Source of the DNA: Pyruvatibacter sp. HU-CL02332
Lineage (GTDB): Bacteria > Pseudomonadota > Alphaproteobacteria > CGMCC-115125
Direction: 5' to 3'
NCBI RefSeq assembly: GCF_040362765.1
Contig: NZ_BAABWK010000002.1
Span: 1,143,766-1,207,765, forward strand
DNA length: 64,000 bases
The stretch's first letter is position 1. Every line of letters starts with the position of its first letter. Both the position numbers and the translations under genes were made by a program. The notes beneath the pieces are model-generated. The model saw only the letters and a program-made list of their open reading frames with translations, was not told the DNA's origin and ran no database searches. Shown here piece after piece: positions 26,795-36,450 of the stretch.

Positions 26795-28252
26795 ATGGAA
26801 CAGATCAGAGAAATCAGGCGCACCGCAAGTACAGCGCTGATGGCGTTCGTCTGGGCGCAGGTTGGTGTGGCCATCCTTCTGGGTGCAACGACTGGCCAGC
26901 CAACCCTTGTGCCGGCCATCATGATTGCCGTCCTTGCCGCGATAAACACTGCGGCGTGGATGATGGGTCGCGGCAACGCGCAAAATCGCTTCACGACTGC
27001 CGTTGCTGTGGCACTGAGTGTGTCTGTGCTGGTGTATCAGATGACTGGACATCCCTGGCAGGTTGATCTGCACATGTACTTCTTCGCAGCTCTTGCCATC
27101 CTTGTTGTGCAGGCCGACAGCCGGGCGCTTGTTCTGGGCGCTGCGGTAGTCGCGGTTCATCACCTTGCCCTCAACTTTGTTCTGCCCCTGGCCATCTTCC
27201 CGGACGGCAGCGACTTCATGCGCGTGGTGCTGCATGCTGTCATCGTCGTGCTGGAAACGGGCGCATTGCTGTGGCTGACGGAGCGACTGATTTCCGGCTT
27301 CAAAAGTGCTGAGAACTCCATCGCCAAGGCCAATGATGCGCTGGCGCAGGTTGAATCTCTCACCGCAGAACGTGAGCAGGAAGAAGAGCGCCAGCGTGAG
27401 GTGCGCCGTGCGCAGATGCGCCAGGTGGCTGATGATCTGGAAAGCGACGTCAAAGGCGTGCTTGAAAGCGTCGGCGGTGCCGCCACTCAGGCAAACACCG
27501 TTGCCGAACAGGTCAAATCCGCCACGGAAGCTGCGAGTGAACGTTGTGAAGCGGTGTCTCATGCCTCCGCTGAATCAGCCAGCAATGTGCAGGTTGTGGC
27601 CGCCGCAACGGAAGAACTGGGCGCGTCTATTTCCCAGATCGCAAGCCGCGTTGGTGAGTCCAGCCGCTCAGCCCAGTCTGCTGTTGATGAAGCAGACTCG
27701 GCTGTTGACGCGTCCCAGCAACTCAATGCTGAAACCGACAAGATTGGTCAGGTCATCAGCTTGATTGAGGATATTGCGAGCCAGACAAACCTGCTTGCCC
27801 TTAATGCCACCATTGAAGCGGCCCGCGCCGGCGAAGCCGGCAAGGGCTTTGCCGTTGTTGCCAGCGAGGTAAAGGGCCTCGCCTCCCAAACCGCCAAAGC
27901 AACAGAGGAAATCACGGAAACCATCGAGAGCATGCGGGACAGTGCCAAGTCCGTGACCGGCGCCATTGCAGCCATTCGCACACGCATTCAGTCGATCGAC
28001 GAAGAAAGCGCCGCGATTGCCTCAGCCATCAGGGAACAGACGCAAGCCACGTCCGAGATCGGACAGAACACAGATGCTGCCGCGCAAAGCGTCGGCGGTG
28101 TGGATACCAATATCGGCCAGGTACTGGATCAAACACGGACGTCAAATCAAAGCGCAACAGAGATCGCGCGCATCATTGATGACATGAACACCCGCACTGC
28201 CGCGCTTCAGGGCCGCCTTGATGCGGTGCTGGAACGGTTGCGCGCAGCATAG
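26795..28252 (+). CDS. Methyl-accepting chemotaxis protein with six-helix membrane domain
   Basis: Chemoreceptor of 485 residues. The first ~170 residues form about six membrane helices with short loops, with no large periplasmic sensor and no HAMP domain visible. A cytoplasmic coiled coil follows, with the highly conserved hairpin tip [19 protein letters not shown] and [15 protein letters not shown], which binds CheA/CheW. It probably senses a membrane or intracellular signal (inference). A strong terminator follows. No CheA/CheW gene is in the window. Confidence 0.92.
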   Translation: MEQIREIRRTASTALMAFVWAQVGVAILLGATTGQPTLVPAIMIAVLAAINTAAWMMGRGNAQNRFTTAVAVALSVSVLVYQMTGHPWQVDLHMYFFAALAILVVQADSRALVLGAAVVAVHHLALNFVLPLAIFPDGSDFMRVVLHAVIVVLETGALLWLTERLISGFKSAENSIAKANDALAQVESLTAEREQEEERQREVRRAQMRQVADDLESDVKGVLESVGGAATQANTVAEQVKSATEAASERCEAVSHASAESASNVQVVAAATEELGASISQIASRVGESSRSAQSAVDEADSAVDASQQLNAETDKIGQVISLIEDIASQTNLLALNATIEAARAGEAGKGFAVVASEVKGLASQTAKATEEITETIESMRDSAKSVTGAIAAIRTRIQSIDEESAAIASAIREQTQATSEIGQNTDAAAQSVGGVDTNIGQVLDQTRTSNQSATEIARIIDDMNTRTAALQGRLDAVLERLRAA

Positions 28253-28278
28253 CCCAGCACCAGCCTTGAAACAGAAAA

Positions 28279-28310
28279 GCCCCCCGCCGGATCACCGGCA
28301 GGGGGCTTTT
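28279..28310 (+). terminator. Bidirectional intrinsic terminator
   Basis: A 12-bp stem with one mismatch (GCCCCCCGCCGG / CCGGCAGGGGGC, loop ATCA) is followed by TTTTGCTTTT on the plus strand and, on the minus strand, by TTTTCTGTTT. It separates the chemoreceptor gene from the convergent OmpA-type gene. Confidence 0.88.
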
Positions 28311-28331
28311 GCTTTTGGTGGGCCTGGACGC

Positions 28332-29018
28332 TTAGGACGCTGTGCGACCTGTTTCCAGGGACGACGTTGCGCGCAGCGGTGAAATCTGGATTTCCACGCG
28401 GCGGTTCGCAGCCTTACCAGCGTCCGTTGAGTTGCTTGCAATCGGACGTTCTTCACCGAAGCCCTTCACGAGAAGGCGACGGCCATCCACGCCCTGGCTG
28501 GCGAGGTACTGGCCAACAGAGCTTGCGCGGCGCAGGGAAAGGTCGATGTTGTATTCAGCGCTGCCGGATGAATCCGTGTGGCCCATCACGTCAACCAGTG
28601 ACTTGTCATATTCGTCGAGCACGATCGCGACCGAGTTCAGCACTTCATAGAAGTTCGGCTTGATGTCGGACTGGTTGACCGCAAACGTGATGTTGGACGG
28701 CATGTTGAGCAGGATGTTGTCACCTACACGGGTCACGCTCACACCGCTGGCCTGAAGGCGCTCACGCAGCTCAGCTTCCTGACGGTCCATGTAGTAGCCG
28801 ATGCCTGCGCCTGCCAGAGCGCCAACACCGGCACCGATCAGCACGCGCGTCCGAGTGTCGCCACCACCGATCAGCGCGCCACCAAGAGCACCCACAGCAG
28901 CGCCAATGCCGGCACCGATGCCAGCCTTGGAGGCTTTGCGTTCACCTGTGTAGGGGTCTGTCGTGCAGGCCGCCAGCGTCAGAGCTGCTGCTGCAACAAG
29001 GGCAATGGTCTTTTTCAT
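28332..29018 (-). CDS. OmpA-family lipoprotein with glycine-zipper region
   Basis: Outer-membrane lipoprotein, 228 residues: signal with lipobox LAAC (Cys18), then a glycine-zipper stretch (GIGAGIGAAVGALGGALIGG) and a C-terminal OmpA peptidoglycan-binding domain (MGHTDSSGSAEYN, RRVEIQI). Architecture as in YiaD-type proteins. It should tether the outer membrane to the cell wall. The ATG chosen gives a clean signal peptide; an upstream in-frame start 16 codons earlier does not. Confidence 0.9.
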   Translation of the reverse strand: MKKTIALVAAAALTLAACTTDPYTGERKASKAGIGAGIGAAVGALGGALIGGGDTRTRVLIGAGVGALAGAGIGYYMDRQEAELRERLQASGVSVTRVGDNILLNMPSNITFAVNQSDIKPNFYEVLNSVAIVLDEYDKSLVDVMGHTDSSGSAEYNIDLSLRRASSVGQYLASQGVDGRRLLVKGFGEERPIASNSTDAGKAANRRVEIQISPLRATSSLETGRTAS

Positions 29019-29334
29019 CGAATGTCCCGTCCTTTGAAATGGCCCGCAACCGGGCACGAAATCCATGAAGGATGATGGGATCAGCGCATGACGCTCGACA
29101 CCCCTTCCATCCCCTTCGTCCCAGCTTCAGATTCATCGCATGAACCCAACCTGAACGAAAATGATCATCCGGCTGCCTCGTCTCCCGGTGTTCTGCTATA
29201 TCTGCACCCGAAAACGACGAAACCGCGCCTTTCAGCCGATCTTTGCATCGTTTTAGCACGGATTGGCCCGACATGGGGTTGGTGGGTTCAACACAACATG
29301 TTCATCAAAAACACGTTCAGGAAGGAACTAATTC
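29019..29334. other. Divergent intergenic region between OmpA-type and SDR genes
   Basis: 316 nt without a convincing gene. It holds a small hairpin (GCCCG-CAAC-CGGGC near 29043-29056) and, at its right end, an AGGAAGGA Shine-Dalgarno for the SDR gene. It must contain two divergent promoters, but no -35/-10 pair stands out. Confidence 0.6.
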
Positions 29335-30108
29335 ATGTCGCTCTTTGATCTCACCGGAAAGGTGGCGCTTGTGACCGGCTCCACCAAGGGCATCGGCGAA
29401 GCCATCGTCAAACGCATGGCTGAGCACGGCGCAAAGGTTGTCGTCTCCAGCCGCAAGGCAGACGCCTGCGAAAAGGTTGCTGCTGAAATCAACGCCGCCC
29501 ATGGCGACGGCACGGCCATCGCCATCCCGTGCAACATTTCCCACAAGGAAGAACTCGAGAAGCTGGTGAATGCCACCATGAAGGCATTCGGCCGCATCGA
29601 CTCGCTTGTCTGCAACGCTGCGGTAAACCCTTACTTCGGTTCATCCGCTGACATCCCCGACGAAGCCTTCCAGAAGGTGATGGACGTCAACATCAAGTCC
29701 AACCACTGGCTGTGCAACATGGTGCTGCCGCAGATGCTGGAGCGTGGCGAAGGCTCGCTGACCATCATCTCGTCCATTGGCGGCCTCAAGGGATCTCCCA
29801 TTCTGGGTGCTTATGCGATTTCCAAGGCGGCTGACATGCAGCTCGCCCGCAACCTGGCTGTTGAGTATGGCGACAAGGGCATCCGTGCCAACGCCATCGC
29901 GCCGGGCCTCATCAAGACCTATTTCGCCAAGGCGCTGTGGGATGACGAGAACATTCTCAAGGCATCCACATCCGGCTCTGCTCTCAAGCGCATCGGCATT
30001 CCCGATGAGATCGCTGGTGCGGCTGTTTTCCTCGCGTCAGATGCCGGTGCTTTCATGACCGGCCAGACCATGACCATCGATGGTGGTGCAACGATCACCG
30101 GTGGCTAA
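29335..30108 (+). CDS. Short-chain dehydrogenase/reductase (DHRS4-like)
   Basis: NAD(P)-dependent oxidoreductase of the classical SDR family, 257 residues. The cofactor motif TGSTKGIG is at residues 14-21, the NAA-type motif is CNAAVNPYF, and the catalytic Tyr160 and Lys164 lie in YAISK. The C-terminal RIGIPDEIAGAAVFLASD and TIDGG are typical. It resembles the DHRS4 group, which act on carbonyls and retinoids; the real substrate is unknown. Start fixed by AGGAAGGA 7-8 nt upstream. Confidence 0.92.
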   Translation: MSLFDLTGKVALVTGSTKGIGEAIVKRMAEHGAKVVVSSRKADACEKVAAEINAAHGDGTAIAIPCNISHKEELEKLVNATMKAFGRIDSLVCNAAVNPYFGSSADIPDEAFQKVMDVNIKSNHWLCNMVLPQMLERGEGSLTIISSIGGLKGSPILGAYAISKAADMQLARNLAVEYGDKGIRANAIAPGLIKTYFAKALWDDENILKASTSGSALKRIGIPDEIAGAAVFLASDAGAFMTGQTMTIDGGATITGG

Positions 30109-30172
30109 CATCGCACTGCTCGTGCGGGTGCGTCTGTGACACTGTCAAAGGCGCATCCGCAGGAGCTGCGGG

Positions 30173-30928
30173 TCAGTCAGCGCGCTTGCGCGCAATGTAA
30201 AAGCCGTAGCTCACAAATGCTGGGTAGCGTTCATAGAGGCTGATTTCATGGCGCTCCGCGTCCACGATGGATTGCGCTGCAACGGAATCTCCATGCCGCG
30301 CCAGAAAATCGCCGAACCGCTCCTGCATGGGGCGATAGTAGGTATCGAGCCAGCTGCTCTGGGGCAGCGGAAAATATCCAACCGGCACATATCCATGGGC
30401 TTCCAGCTGCGCCATCTTTTTTGATGCCGTTGCCACCTGCGCATATTCGCTCGACCAATGCTCGGTCAGCTCCGCTGGGCGGTCCGATGTCAGCCAGGTC
30501 AGCTCTGACACCGCCAAAATGCCGCCGGGCTTGAGAAACGGTCGCCAGCTCTTGATCCCGTTCTCGAAACCCATGTTGTAGATTGCGCCTTCCGACCAGA
30601 CAGCATCGAGAGACGCTGGCGCGAACTCCAAAGCGTCCATGGATGCAACAAGGGTCGTGATCCGTTGCGACAGCCCTTGCGCCGCAGCCTTGTCTTCCAG
30701 TTTAGTGAGGAACGCTGGCAGAAAATCCACAGCCACGATCTGTGCATCCAGAGTACGCGCCAATGTCAGTGTCGACGCACCGGACCCGCATCCAATGTCT
30801 GCAATTTTCAAGTCCTGCTTGTCTGACAGGCCTGACAAATCAATGGCGCGCAGAGTGTCTGCTTCACTGCCCGGGCCCTGTCTCAGGGCACTGCCATGCA
30901 GGTCTATCAGCAGGTCCATGTCATCCAT
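30173..30928 (-). CDS. Class I SAM-dependent methyltransferase
   Basis: Rossmann-fold methyltransferase of about 251 residues. Motif I reads ADIGCGSGASTLTLA, followed by VAVDFLPAF (motif II) and DAVWSEGAIYNMG (motif IV region). The target (small molecule or lipid) is not evident. The first ATG pair MDDMDLL is a sensible start; the frame extends upstream through a region without a family match. No operon partner is evident. Confidence 0.83.
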   Translation of the reverse strand: MDDMDLLIDLHGSALRQGPGSEADTLRAIDLSGLSDKQDLKIADIGCGSGASTLTLARTLDAQIVAVDFLPAFLTKLEDKAAAQGLSQRITTLVASMDALEFAPASLDAVWSEGAIYNMGFENGIKSWRPFLKPGGILAVSELTWLTSDRPAELTEHWSSEYAQVATASKKMAQLEAHGYVPVGYFPLPQSSWLDTYYRPMQERFGDFLARHGDSVAAQSIVDAERHEISLYERYPAFVSYGFYIARKRAD

Positions 30929-31028
30929 TGGCGTACTCGTTTGATGCAGTCTCGAAGGTGGGTGTTGCGACAAACTATCATGACCACGTCCCACGGCGCA
31001 TCGGTTTGGAGCCGCACCAATTCGGCAT

Positions 31029-31061
31029 AAAAAAGCCCGGCGGCATCGCTGCCACCGGGCT
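31029..31061 (-). terminator. Intrinsic terminator (minus strand)
   Basis: An 11-bp stem with one mismatch (AGCCCGGCGGC / GCCACCGGGCT, loop ATCGCT) is followed on the minus strand by TTTTTT. It lies 185 nt beyond the stop of the class III aminotransferase, so the transcript has a long trailer or a small separate transcript ends here. Confidence 0.75.
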
Positions 31062-31081
31062 CAACGCCCGAATAAAATGCC

Positions 31082-31195
31082 TTAACCAATGCCCAGCCGA
31101 CGGGGAGGGGGGATGCTGACTGAACCGGGAGGCTGTCCGGGTGTGAACGAGATATGGGGCACAAAAACCGTGCCCACAAGTGCGACAAACAGCAC
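31082..31195 (-). other. Possible 37-codon small ORF or small RNA before the terminator
   Basis: A GTG-started frame of 37 codons with a hydrophobic start (LFVALVGTVFVP) and a Pro-rich end stops 21 nt before the terminator at 31029-31061. A perfect 7-bp hairpin (AACGGCT/AGCCGTT, 31203-31221) lies just upstream, and no Shine-Dalgarno is seen, so a structured small RNA or plain mRNA trailer is as likely as a peptide gene. The 30929-31245 gap holds nothing else. Confidence 0.22.
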
Positions 31196-31245
31196 ATCTC
31201 GTAACGGCTGCGTGAGCCGTTAAGCCTTTGATTTTTCAGCCTTTT

Positions 31246-32601
31246 TTAGGAAACCTGATCAAACACCGCGCGCGTGCGTGCCACAATCTCGCCCACTTCG
31301 TCCTCGGAAACGATCAGGGGTGGCGACAGGCAGATTGTATCGCCACTGGCACGGATCATCAGGTCATGGTCGTGGAATGCCGCCTTCATGGCGTCAAAGC
31401 CACGTTTTGCCGGCGCCCCGTCAACCGGTGCGAGATCAAACGCTGCAGTCAGACCCAGCTGGCGGATGTCTTCGATCAGCGGATGACCCTTCAGGCTCAT
31501 GATGGCGTCTGCCCACATGGCCTCAATTGCAGCGGTACGCTCAAACAGACCTTCGTCCCGGTACAGGTCCAGCGTGGCGAGCGCCGCAGCACAGGCAAGT
31601 GGATGTGCTGAGTACGTGTAGCCGTGGAACAGATCAATGGCGTGGTCGACGCCCGCCACACTGTCCTGGAAGGTGTCGTAAATGTCCTCGCTGACAATCA
31701 CACCGGACAGGGGCACAGACGCGGACGTTACACCCTTTGCAAAGGTGATCATGTCCGGCACGACGCCAAAGCGCTCCGCCGCAAAGGCTGCGCCCAATCG
31801 TCCGTACCCGGTAATAACTTCATCGAAGATCAGCAAAATGCCGTGCTTCTTTGTGATGTCCCGTAGGCGCTGCAGATAGCCGACAGGGGGCGGCAGCACA
31901 CCTGTGGAGCCCGCCATGGGCTCAACAATGACCGCTGCAATGGTGGAAGCATCATGCAGGGCGACGAGCCGCTCGAGATCATCCGCCAGATGGGCACCCC
32001 ATTCAGGCTGGCCTTTGGTGAACGCCTGATGCTCACGCGAATAGGTGGCTGGCAGATGGTCGACACCGGGCAACATGGCACCGGAGAACCATTTGCGGTT
32101 CATCACCATGCCGCCGACGGAGATGCCGCCAAAGCCGGTGCCATGATAGGCGCGCTCGCGGCCGATCAACCGGGTGCGACTGCCTTCACCCTTGGCCCGG
32201 TGATAGGCCAGCGCGATTTTGAGTGCCGTGTCGTCGGCTTCTGAACCAGAGTTGCCAAAGAACACATGGTTGAGGTCACCGGGTGCGAGGGCTGCAATGC
32301 GCGAGGCCAGCTCGAATGCCTTGGGGTGTGAAAACTGAAACGACGGCGCGAAGTCGAGTTCGGCAGCGGCCTTTTGAATGGCTTCCACAATTGAAGGCCG
32401 GCAATGGCCCGCATTGGCGCACCACAGGCCTGCCGTACCGTCCAGAATGGCCCGGCCTTCCGGCGTGTAGTAATGCATGCCTTCCGCGCGGGCGACGAGG
32501 CGCGGCCGTTTCTTGAACTCGGCATTGGGCGTAAACGGCACCCAGAACGCGTCGAGGTCATTTGGCGTATTTGCGGGCCCAAGATCATCAGGTGGTGTCA
32601 T
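31246..32601 (-). CDS. Class III (omega-amino acid) aminotransferase
   Basis: PLP-dependent aminotransferase of the omega-amino acid:pyruvate type, 451 residues. NSGSEADDTALKIA binds PLP phosphate, the LIFDEVITGYGR motif carries the Asp that contacts the PLP ring, and the Schiff-base Lys is in DMITFAKGVTSA. It probably moves amino groups from beta-alanine-like compounds or amines to pyruvate. It is divergent from the ICL/PEP-mutase gene across a 153-nt gap. The N terminus (DLDAFWVPFTPN) matches the family. Confidence 0.92.
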   Translation of the reverse strand: MTPPDDLGPANTPNDLDAFWVPFTPNAEFKKRPRLVARAEGMHYYTPEGRAILDGTAGLWCANAGHCRPSIVEAIQKAAAELDFAPSFQFSHPKAFELASRIAALAPGDLNHVFFGNSGSEADDTALKIALAYHRAKGEGSRTRLIGRERAYHGTGFGGISVGGMVMNRKWFSGAMLPGVDHLPATYSREHQAFTKGQPEWGAHLADDLERLVALHDASTIAAVIVEPMAGSTGVLPPPVGYLQRLRDITKKHGILLIFDEVITGYGRLGAAFAAERFGVVPDMITFAKGVTSASVPLSGVIVSEDIYDTFQDSVAGVDHAIDLFHGYTYSAHPLACAAALATLDLYRDEGLFERTAAIEAMWADAIMSLKGHPLIEDIRQLGLTAAFDLAPVDGAPAKRGFDAMKAAFHDHDLMIRASGDTICLSPPLIVSEDEVGEIVARTRAVFDQVS

Positions 32602-32754
32602 CGTGGCAAACTCACATAAGCGGGTTTCGGCGCGCTATCCCGGCCCTACTTGCCGGTGCGGGTGCTCAAACGCTATCAGAGACAGGCGCGGTGATAAATA
32701 ATCACCTATCGCATAGCACCTACTCACCTTCATCCGTCCGGGAAGTCATCCACC

Positions 32755-33639
32755 ATGTCCATTTCTGCGAAACAGTCGGGCGCCAAAGCCCTGGCCAAGC
32801 GCCTGAAACGCAAAGGCATCATCGTGGCGCCGGGTGCCTATGACGCGCTTTCAGCCAAGATTGCCGCTCAGGCCGGTGCTGAGTGTGTGTATATGACGGG
32901 CTTCGGCGCAGCAGGTTCAACACTGGGCGTCCCCGACATTGGCCTTATGAGCGCTACGGAAATGGCTGACCGGGTGCGTGCGCTGGCGGCCTCCGCGCTG
33001 CCCACGCCCCTCATTGCCGATGGGGACAACGGCCATGGCGGACCGCTCAATGCCGCTCGGCTGACGCGGCTATACGAAAGCGCAGGTGCTGCGTGCATCC
33101 AGCTTGAAGATCAGGTCTTTCCCAAGCGCTGCGGTCACATGGAAAACAAGGAAGTGGTGTCCACCGCCGAGGCGGCCGCCAAAATCCGTGCCGCCGTCGA
33201 TGCGCGCGAGAGCACAGACTTCAAGATCATGGCGCGCACGGACGCCCGTTCCATGAACGGCATGAAGGACGCTCTCAAACGCGCTGAAGCGTTTTTGACC
33301 GCTGGTGCCGACATTCTGTTTGTGGAAGCGCCACGCTCTGAAAAAGAGCTGGTCAAAATCTGCGAGACGTTTCCAGACACCCACCTGATTGCCAACATGG
33401 TGGAAGATGGCAAGACGCCCTATCTCACGGCCAAGGAGCTGGAGCAGATGGGGTTCAAGATTGCCGTGTTCCCGGTGACAGCACTTCTGGCGGTGACGAA
33501 ACGCCTGCAGGATGTGTACGGCGCGGTTCTGTCCAACGGCAAACTTCCAGACGGGGAAGACCGGGTCACGTTCCAGACCTACAACGAGGTTATTGGCCTG
33601 CCTGAACTACTGGCGGAAGCGGCTGAGCTGCACGGCTGA
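32755..33639 (+). CDS. Isocitrate lyase/PEP mutase family enzyme
   Basis: TIM-barrel enzyme of the ICL/PEPM superfamily, 294 residues, closest in pattern to methylisocitrate-lyase-type members. The metal-binding loop reads IADGDNGHGG (D89, D91) and the lyase loop PKRCGH keeps the catalytic Cys126, pointing to C-C bond cleavage rather than phosphonate formation. The exact 2-methyl-branched hydroxy-acid substrate is unknown. No propionate-cycle genes (prpC/D) are near. It overlaps the convergent acyltransferase by 50 nt. Confidence 0.88.
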   Translation: MSISAKQSGAKALAKRLKRKGIIVAPGAYDALSAKIAAQAGAECVYMTGFGAAGSTLGVPDIGLMSATEMADRVRALAASALPTPLIADGDNGHGGPLNAARLTRLYESAGAACIQLEDQVFPKRCGHMENKEVVSTAEAAAKIRAAVDARESTDFKIMARTDARSMNGMKDALKRAEAFLTAGADILFVEAPRSEKELVKICETFPDTHLIANMVEDGKTPYLTAKELEQMGFKIAVFPVTALLAVTKRLQDVYGAVLSNGKLPDGEDRVTFQTYNEVIGLPELLAEAAELHG

Positions 33640-34789
33640 TCCCGGCACCGGGACCGGCATCACGCTGCTGGCTTTCACTCCACGCCCGCGCAAGGGCGTT
33701 GAACCAGGTGCGGGCCGGGACTTCAATGAACCGGAAGGTCATCGCTGCAACGGCAATGATGACGGCCACGTAGGCCACCATGGTCACGTCGTTTGCCCAT
33801 GATGCATCGACCAGTGAGAAATCCACTTTCCGCTCGCCATCGACCATGACAATTAGCGGCGCGATGCCTTTTGCGTCGGCAAGCCGGGCCACATTGAAGA
33901 ACATGAAAATGATGGTCGAATGGACCATGTAGATCGAGTAGGACCAGCGCCCTGCCGCCTTGAACGGTGCAGCGGACAACAGCCGTGACAGGGTCCCGCC
34001 TTCAGCTGCAAACGCCAGCACCACCAGACTGAACACAAAAGGCGCGGCCAGCGCCAATACCGTCTCGCCGGCCAAAATGACAAATGCAATGGCACCTGCG
34101 GTCGCAGCCCATTCGGCACCCGGCCACAGGGAACGTTCCATGAAATAGCGCTGCCACACCCGATAGGTGCACACACCGGCAAAGAACCCGGCGATGCAGC
34201 GCACCACACCAAAATCATGAGTGACATCCATCGTTCCGGCGGAAAACACAGCCAGAGCCACCAATGCTGCCAGCGACATGAAAATCGCCACCCACACCAT
34301 CCGCCTGAGGGCAAAGACGGCAACAGCGGCAAACAGCAGATAGGTCCACAGCTCCGCGCTGATGGACCAGGCAGGGCCGTTCCATGTCACGTCCGGCCAG
34401 AGGCCGAAGCTGTTGAGGAAAAACAGATCAAGAACCAACGCCGTGGTGTCCCAGCGCCCTTCGAATGGCGCCTGCCCGACCGAGAGGCCGTACTGGTACA
34501 GCACCCACACGCCCAGCTGCAGAAGCACCAGAAAACACAGGATGGCAGCATGCAACGGCCACAGGCGACCAAAGCGCCGTAGCAAGAACGGTCCGACACT
34601 GCGCAGGTTCAATCCATCGCCATAGGCATGGCAGATGACAAAGCCCGACAGGACGAAGAAGAAGTCGACAAACAGATAGCTGTGCAGGATGAAGGCGCTG
34701 TCACTCAGAAAAAAGACAACGGGCAGGTGGAACAGGCACACCAGAATGGCGCACACACCTCTGATGCTGTCCAGGGCTGTAAATCTCAT
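33590..34789 (-). CDS. Acyltransferase 3 family membrane protein
   Basis: Integral-membrane O-acyltransferase (OafA/NodX type), about 399 residues with about ten hydrophobic helices. The N terminus has the family motif LDSIRGVCAILVCLFH with the catalytic His, and an early FVLSGFVICH. Such enzymes acetylate surface sugars, lipids or peptidoglycan. The start chosen puts LDSIRG near residue 5 as in the family; a start 25 codons upstream is possible. Its C-terminal 50 nt overlap the convergent gene. Confidence 0.88.
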   Translation of the reverse strand: MRFTALDSIRGVCAILVCLFHLPVVFFLSDSAFILHSYLFVDFFFVLSGFVICHAYGDGLNLRSVGPFLLRRFGRLWPLHAAILCFLVLLQLGVWVLYQYGLSVGQAPFEGRWDTTALVLDLFFLNSFGLWPDVTWNGPAWSISAELWTYLLFAAVAVFALRRMVWVAIFMSLAALVALAVFSAGTMDVTHDFGVVRCIAGFFAGVCTYRVWQRYFMERSLWPGAEWAATAGAIAFVILAGETVLALAAPFVFSLVVLAFAAEGGTLSRLLSAAPFKAAGRWSYSIYMVHSTIIFMFFNVARLADAKGIAPLIVMVDGERKVDFSLVDASWANDVTMVAYVAVIIAVAAMTFRFIEVPARTWFNALARAWSESQQRDAGPGAGISRAAQPLPPVVQAGQ

Positions 34790-35072
34790 CCGCCACATCC
34801 ACACAAAGCCGAGGATCGGGCATCTGCACCCTGTCGGCTGACTTCCGGTCTGATGACCGTTCAATCCATGTGGAATAGTGCCAGATCAAAAAGAACAAAG
34901 TTCTAACGGTGGCAGGCGTGAGGGACTGCCCGGCAGATCATAAACCCTCATAGGTTGCATATTGCGCGAGTGTTGCCATAGACTTTTGACTTGGGAGCTT
35001 TGGCTGCTCGACTAGAACCTTGGTCGTGCGGGTGCCGCTGCCTGAAGGTGCAGAGATTTTGGGGGAAGTCTT

Positions 35073-36440
35073 ATGTCTTTTTCTGCCTCACGCTGTATTT
35101 GCGCGGTGTTCGGATTGACTTTTCTGGCAGGCTGCAACGGTTCACTCATCGAAACGCGACAGATTGGCTATGTCGACAAGATCGGCGAACCCATCACCGC
35201 TGAAGGTTTTGCGTACTTCCTGCCCAGACGCATGGCTGAAGTACGGATTGTGAGGCGTGAGGCCACTCCAGCACTGGCACCCAAGACGGCGCTTGCGAAA
35301 CTCGTCGCAGCTGAAGCAACCCAGAAAAAAAGTCAGACAGACAGCGCTAGCGCCAGGGCCGCTCTTGCCTGGGCAAAAAAGCACTCATATGGCGCAAAAG
35401 AAATTGAAAAACGGACTATCGCAGCCGGGGACGCGCTCCAGGCATTAGAAGCGGCCAGGAAAGGCGTACTGTCTGCACAGGCCGCTTATGACAAAGCCCG
35501 GGCGGTCGCAGACGCCAAGAAAAACAATCAGACCGTCAAGTGGGAGGAAACAATATCACTTAAGCTCCTTCCGGTAGAGCCAGATCCCAACCACAGGATG
35601 ATTGCCAATTTTGACAGCTCGATCTTTCGGGACAACACGATCACCCTGACGGTCAAAAACGGGTTGCTGGAAAGCGGCTCAGGCACCTCTCGTGATGAGA
35701 CTGCACCCATTATTGTGGCCATTGCATCTACTGCGGCAGCGTTTGTGACGCCGACCTTCCCGATGGGGAGAACTTACTCCCAGAGTAAAGGTCAAGAGAA
35801 TGCATTGGCACAACCCAAAGTAAAAGAACGATTTGATCGTACCTTGATTGTCGACCCGACGAACGCACAAGAGATTGAGGACACGATCAACAGTATTCTC
35901 AGCGAAGAGCTGTTCGACTTCAGCGTTGCCCTACAGCGTGAAGGTGCGCCATCAGAGCACTTCGCAGTGACGCCACCGGCCTGTGCCGTCGCAAGGCGAG
36001 ACGGTTGTGGCGGCCTGCTTTATCGGCAAACGCGCCGATACATGTGGGATGTTGTTGCGAACTTAAACTCTCTTGCGGCAGATGCTGGAGAGACCATCCG
36101 GCAGATAGCTTTTTCCGCACCGGACACATCGGCGGTGACACTGCTTCCGCTTGATACAGCACCTCTGGTCACATCAAAGCATCAGTTCAAGTTTGCGGCA
36201 GGCGAATTGGTTTCCCATTCCGTCGAGAAGCCATCCACGGCATTGGCTGCTGCCTCGCTCCCCCTTGATGTGATGCGGGCCATCATCAAAGTGCCGACAG
36301 AACTCATTCAGCTGCGCGTGAATTATGCGACTGAATCCAACAATGCTGTCGATCAACAAGTCCGCTTGCTTGAGGCGCAGAAGAAACTGCTCGATGCGCA
36401 AACAGCGTATGATGATGCTGTAGAAGCTGCCGAGGAATAG
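35073..36440 (+). CDS. Unknown lipoprotein with coiled-coil segments
   Basis: 455-residue lipoprotein: signal with lipobox FLAGC (Cys21). The mature part begins with a conserved-looking GFAYFLPRR motif (near residue 45), then a Lys/Ala-rich helix (about 85-150), a beta-rich section with NGLLESGSG, and a final helical stretch. I do not recognise a named family. GGGGGAAG upstream is a good Shine-Dalgarno. It is flanked by the acyltransferase (divergent) and the exported RidA gene (convergent, 10 nt). Codon composition is less GC-rich than its neighbours, which may mean acquisition (impression, not measured). Confidence 0.8.
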   Translation: MSFSASRCICAVFGLTFLAGCNGSLIETRQIGYVDKIGEPITAEGFAYFLPRRMAEVRIVRREATPALAPKTALAKLVAAEATQKKSQTDSASARAALAWAKKHSYGAKEIEKRTIAAGDALQALEAARKGVLSAQAAYDKARAVADAKKNNQTVKWEETISLKLLPVEPDPNHRMIANFDSSIFRDNTITLTVKNGLLESGSGTSRDETAPIIVAIASTAAAFVTPTFPMGRTYSQSKGQENALAQPKVKERFDRTLIVDPTNAQEIEDTINSILSEELFDFSVALQREGAPSEHFAVTPPACAVARRDGCGGLLYRQTRRYMWDVVANLNSLAADAGETIRQIAFSAPDTSAVTLLPLDTAPLVTSKHQFKFAAGELVSHSVEKPSTALAAASLPLDVMRAIIKVPTELIQLRVNYATESNNAVDQQVRLLEAQKKLLDAQTAYDDAVEAAEE

Positions 36441-36450
36441 AGAACCTTTC

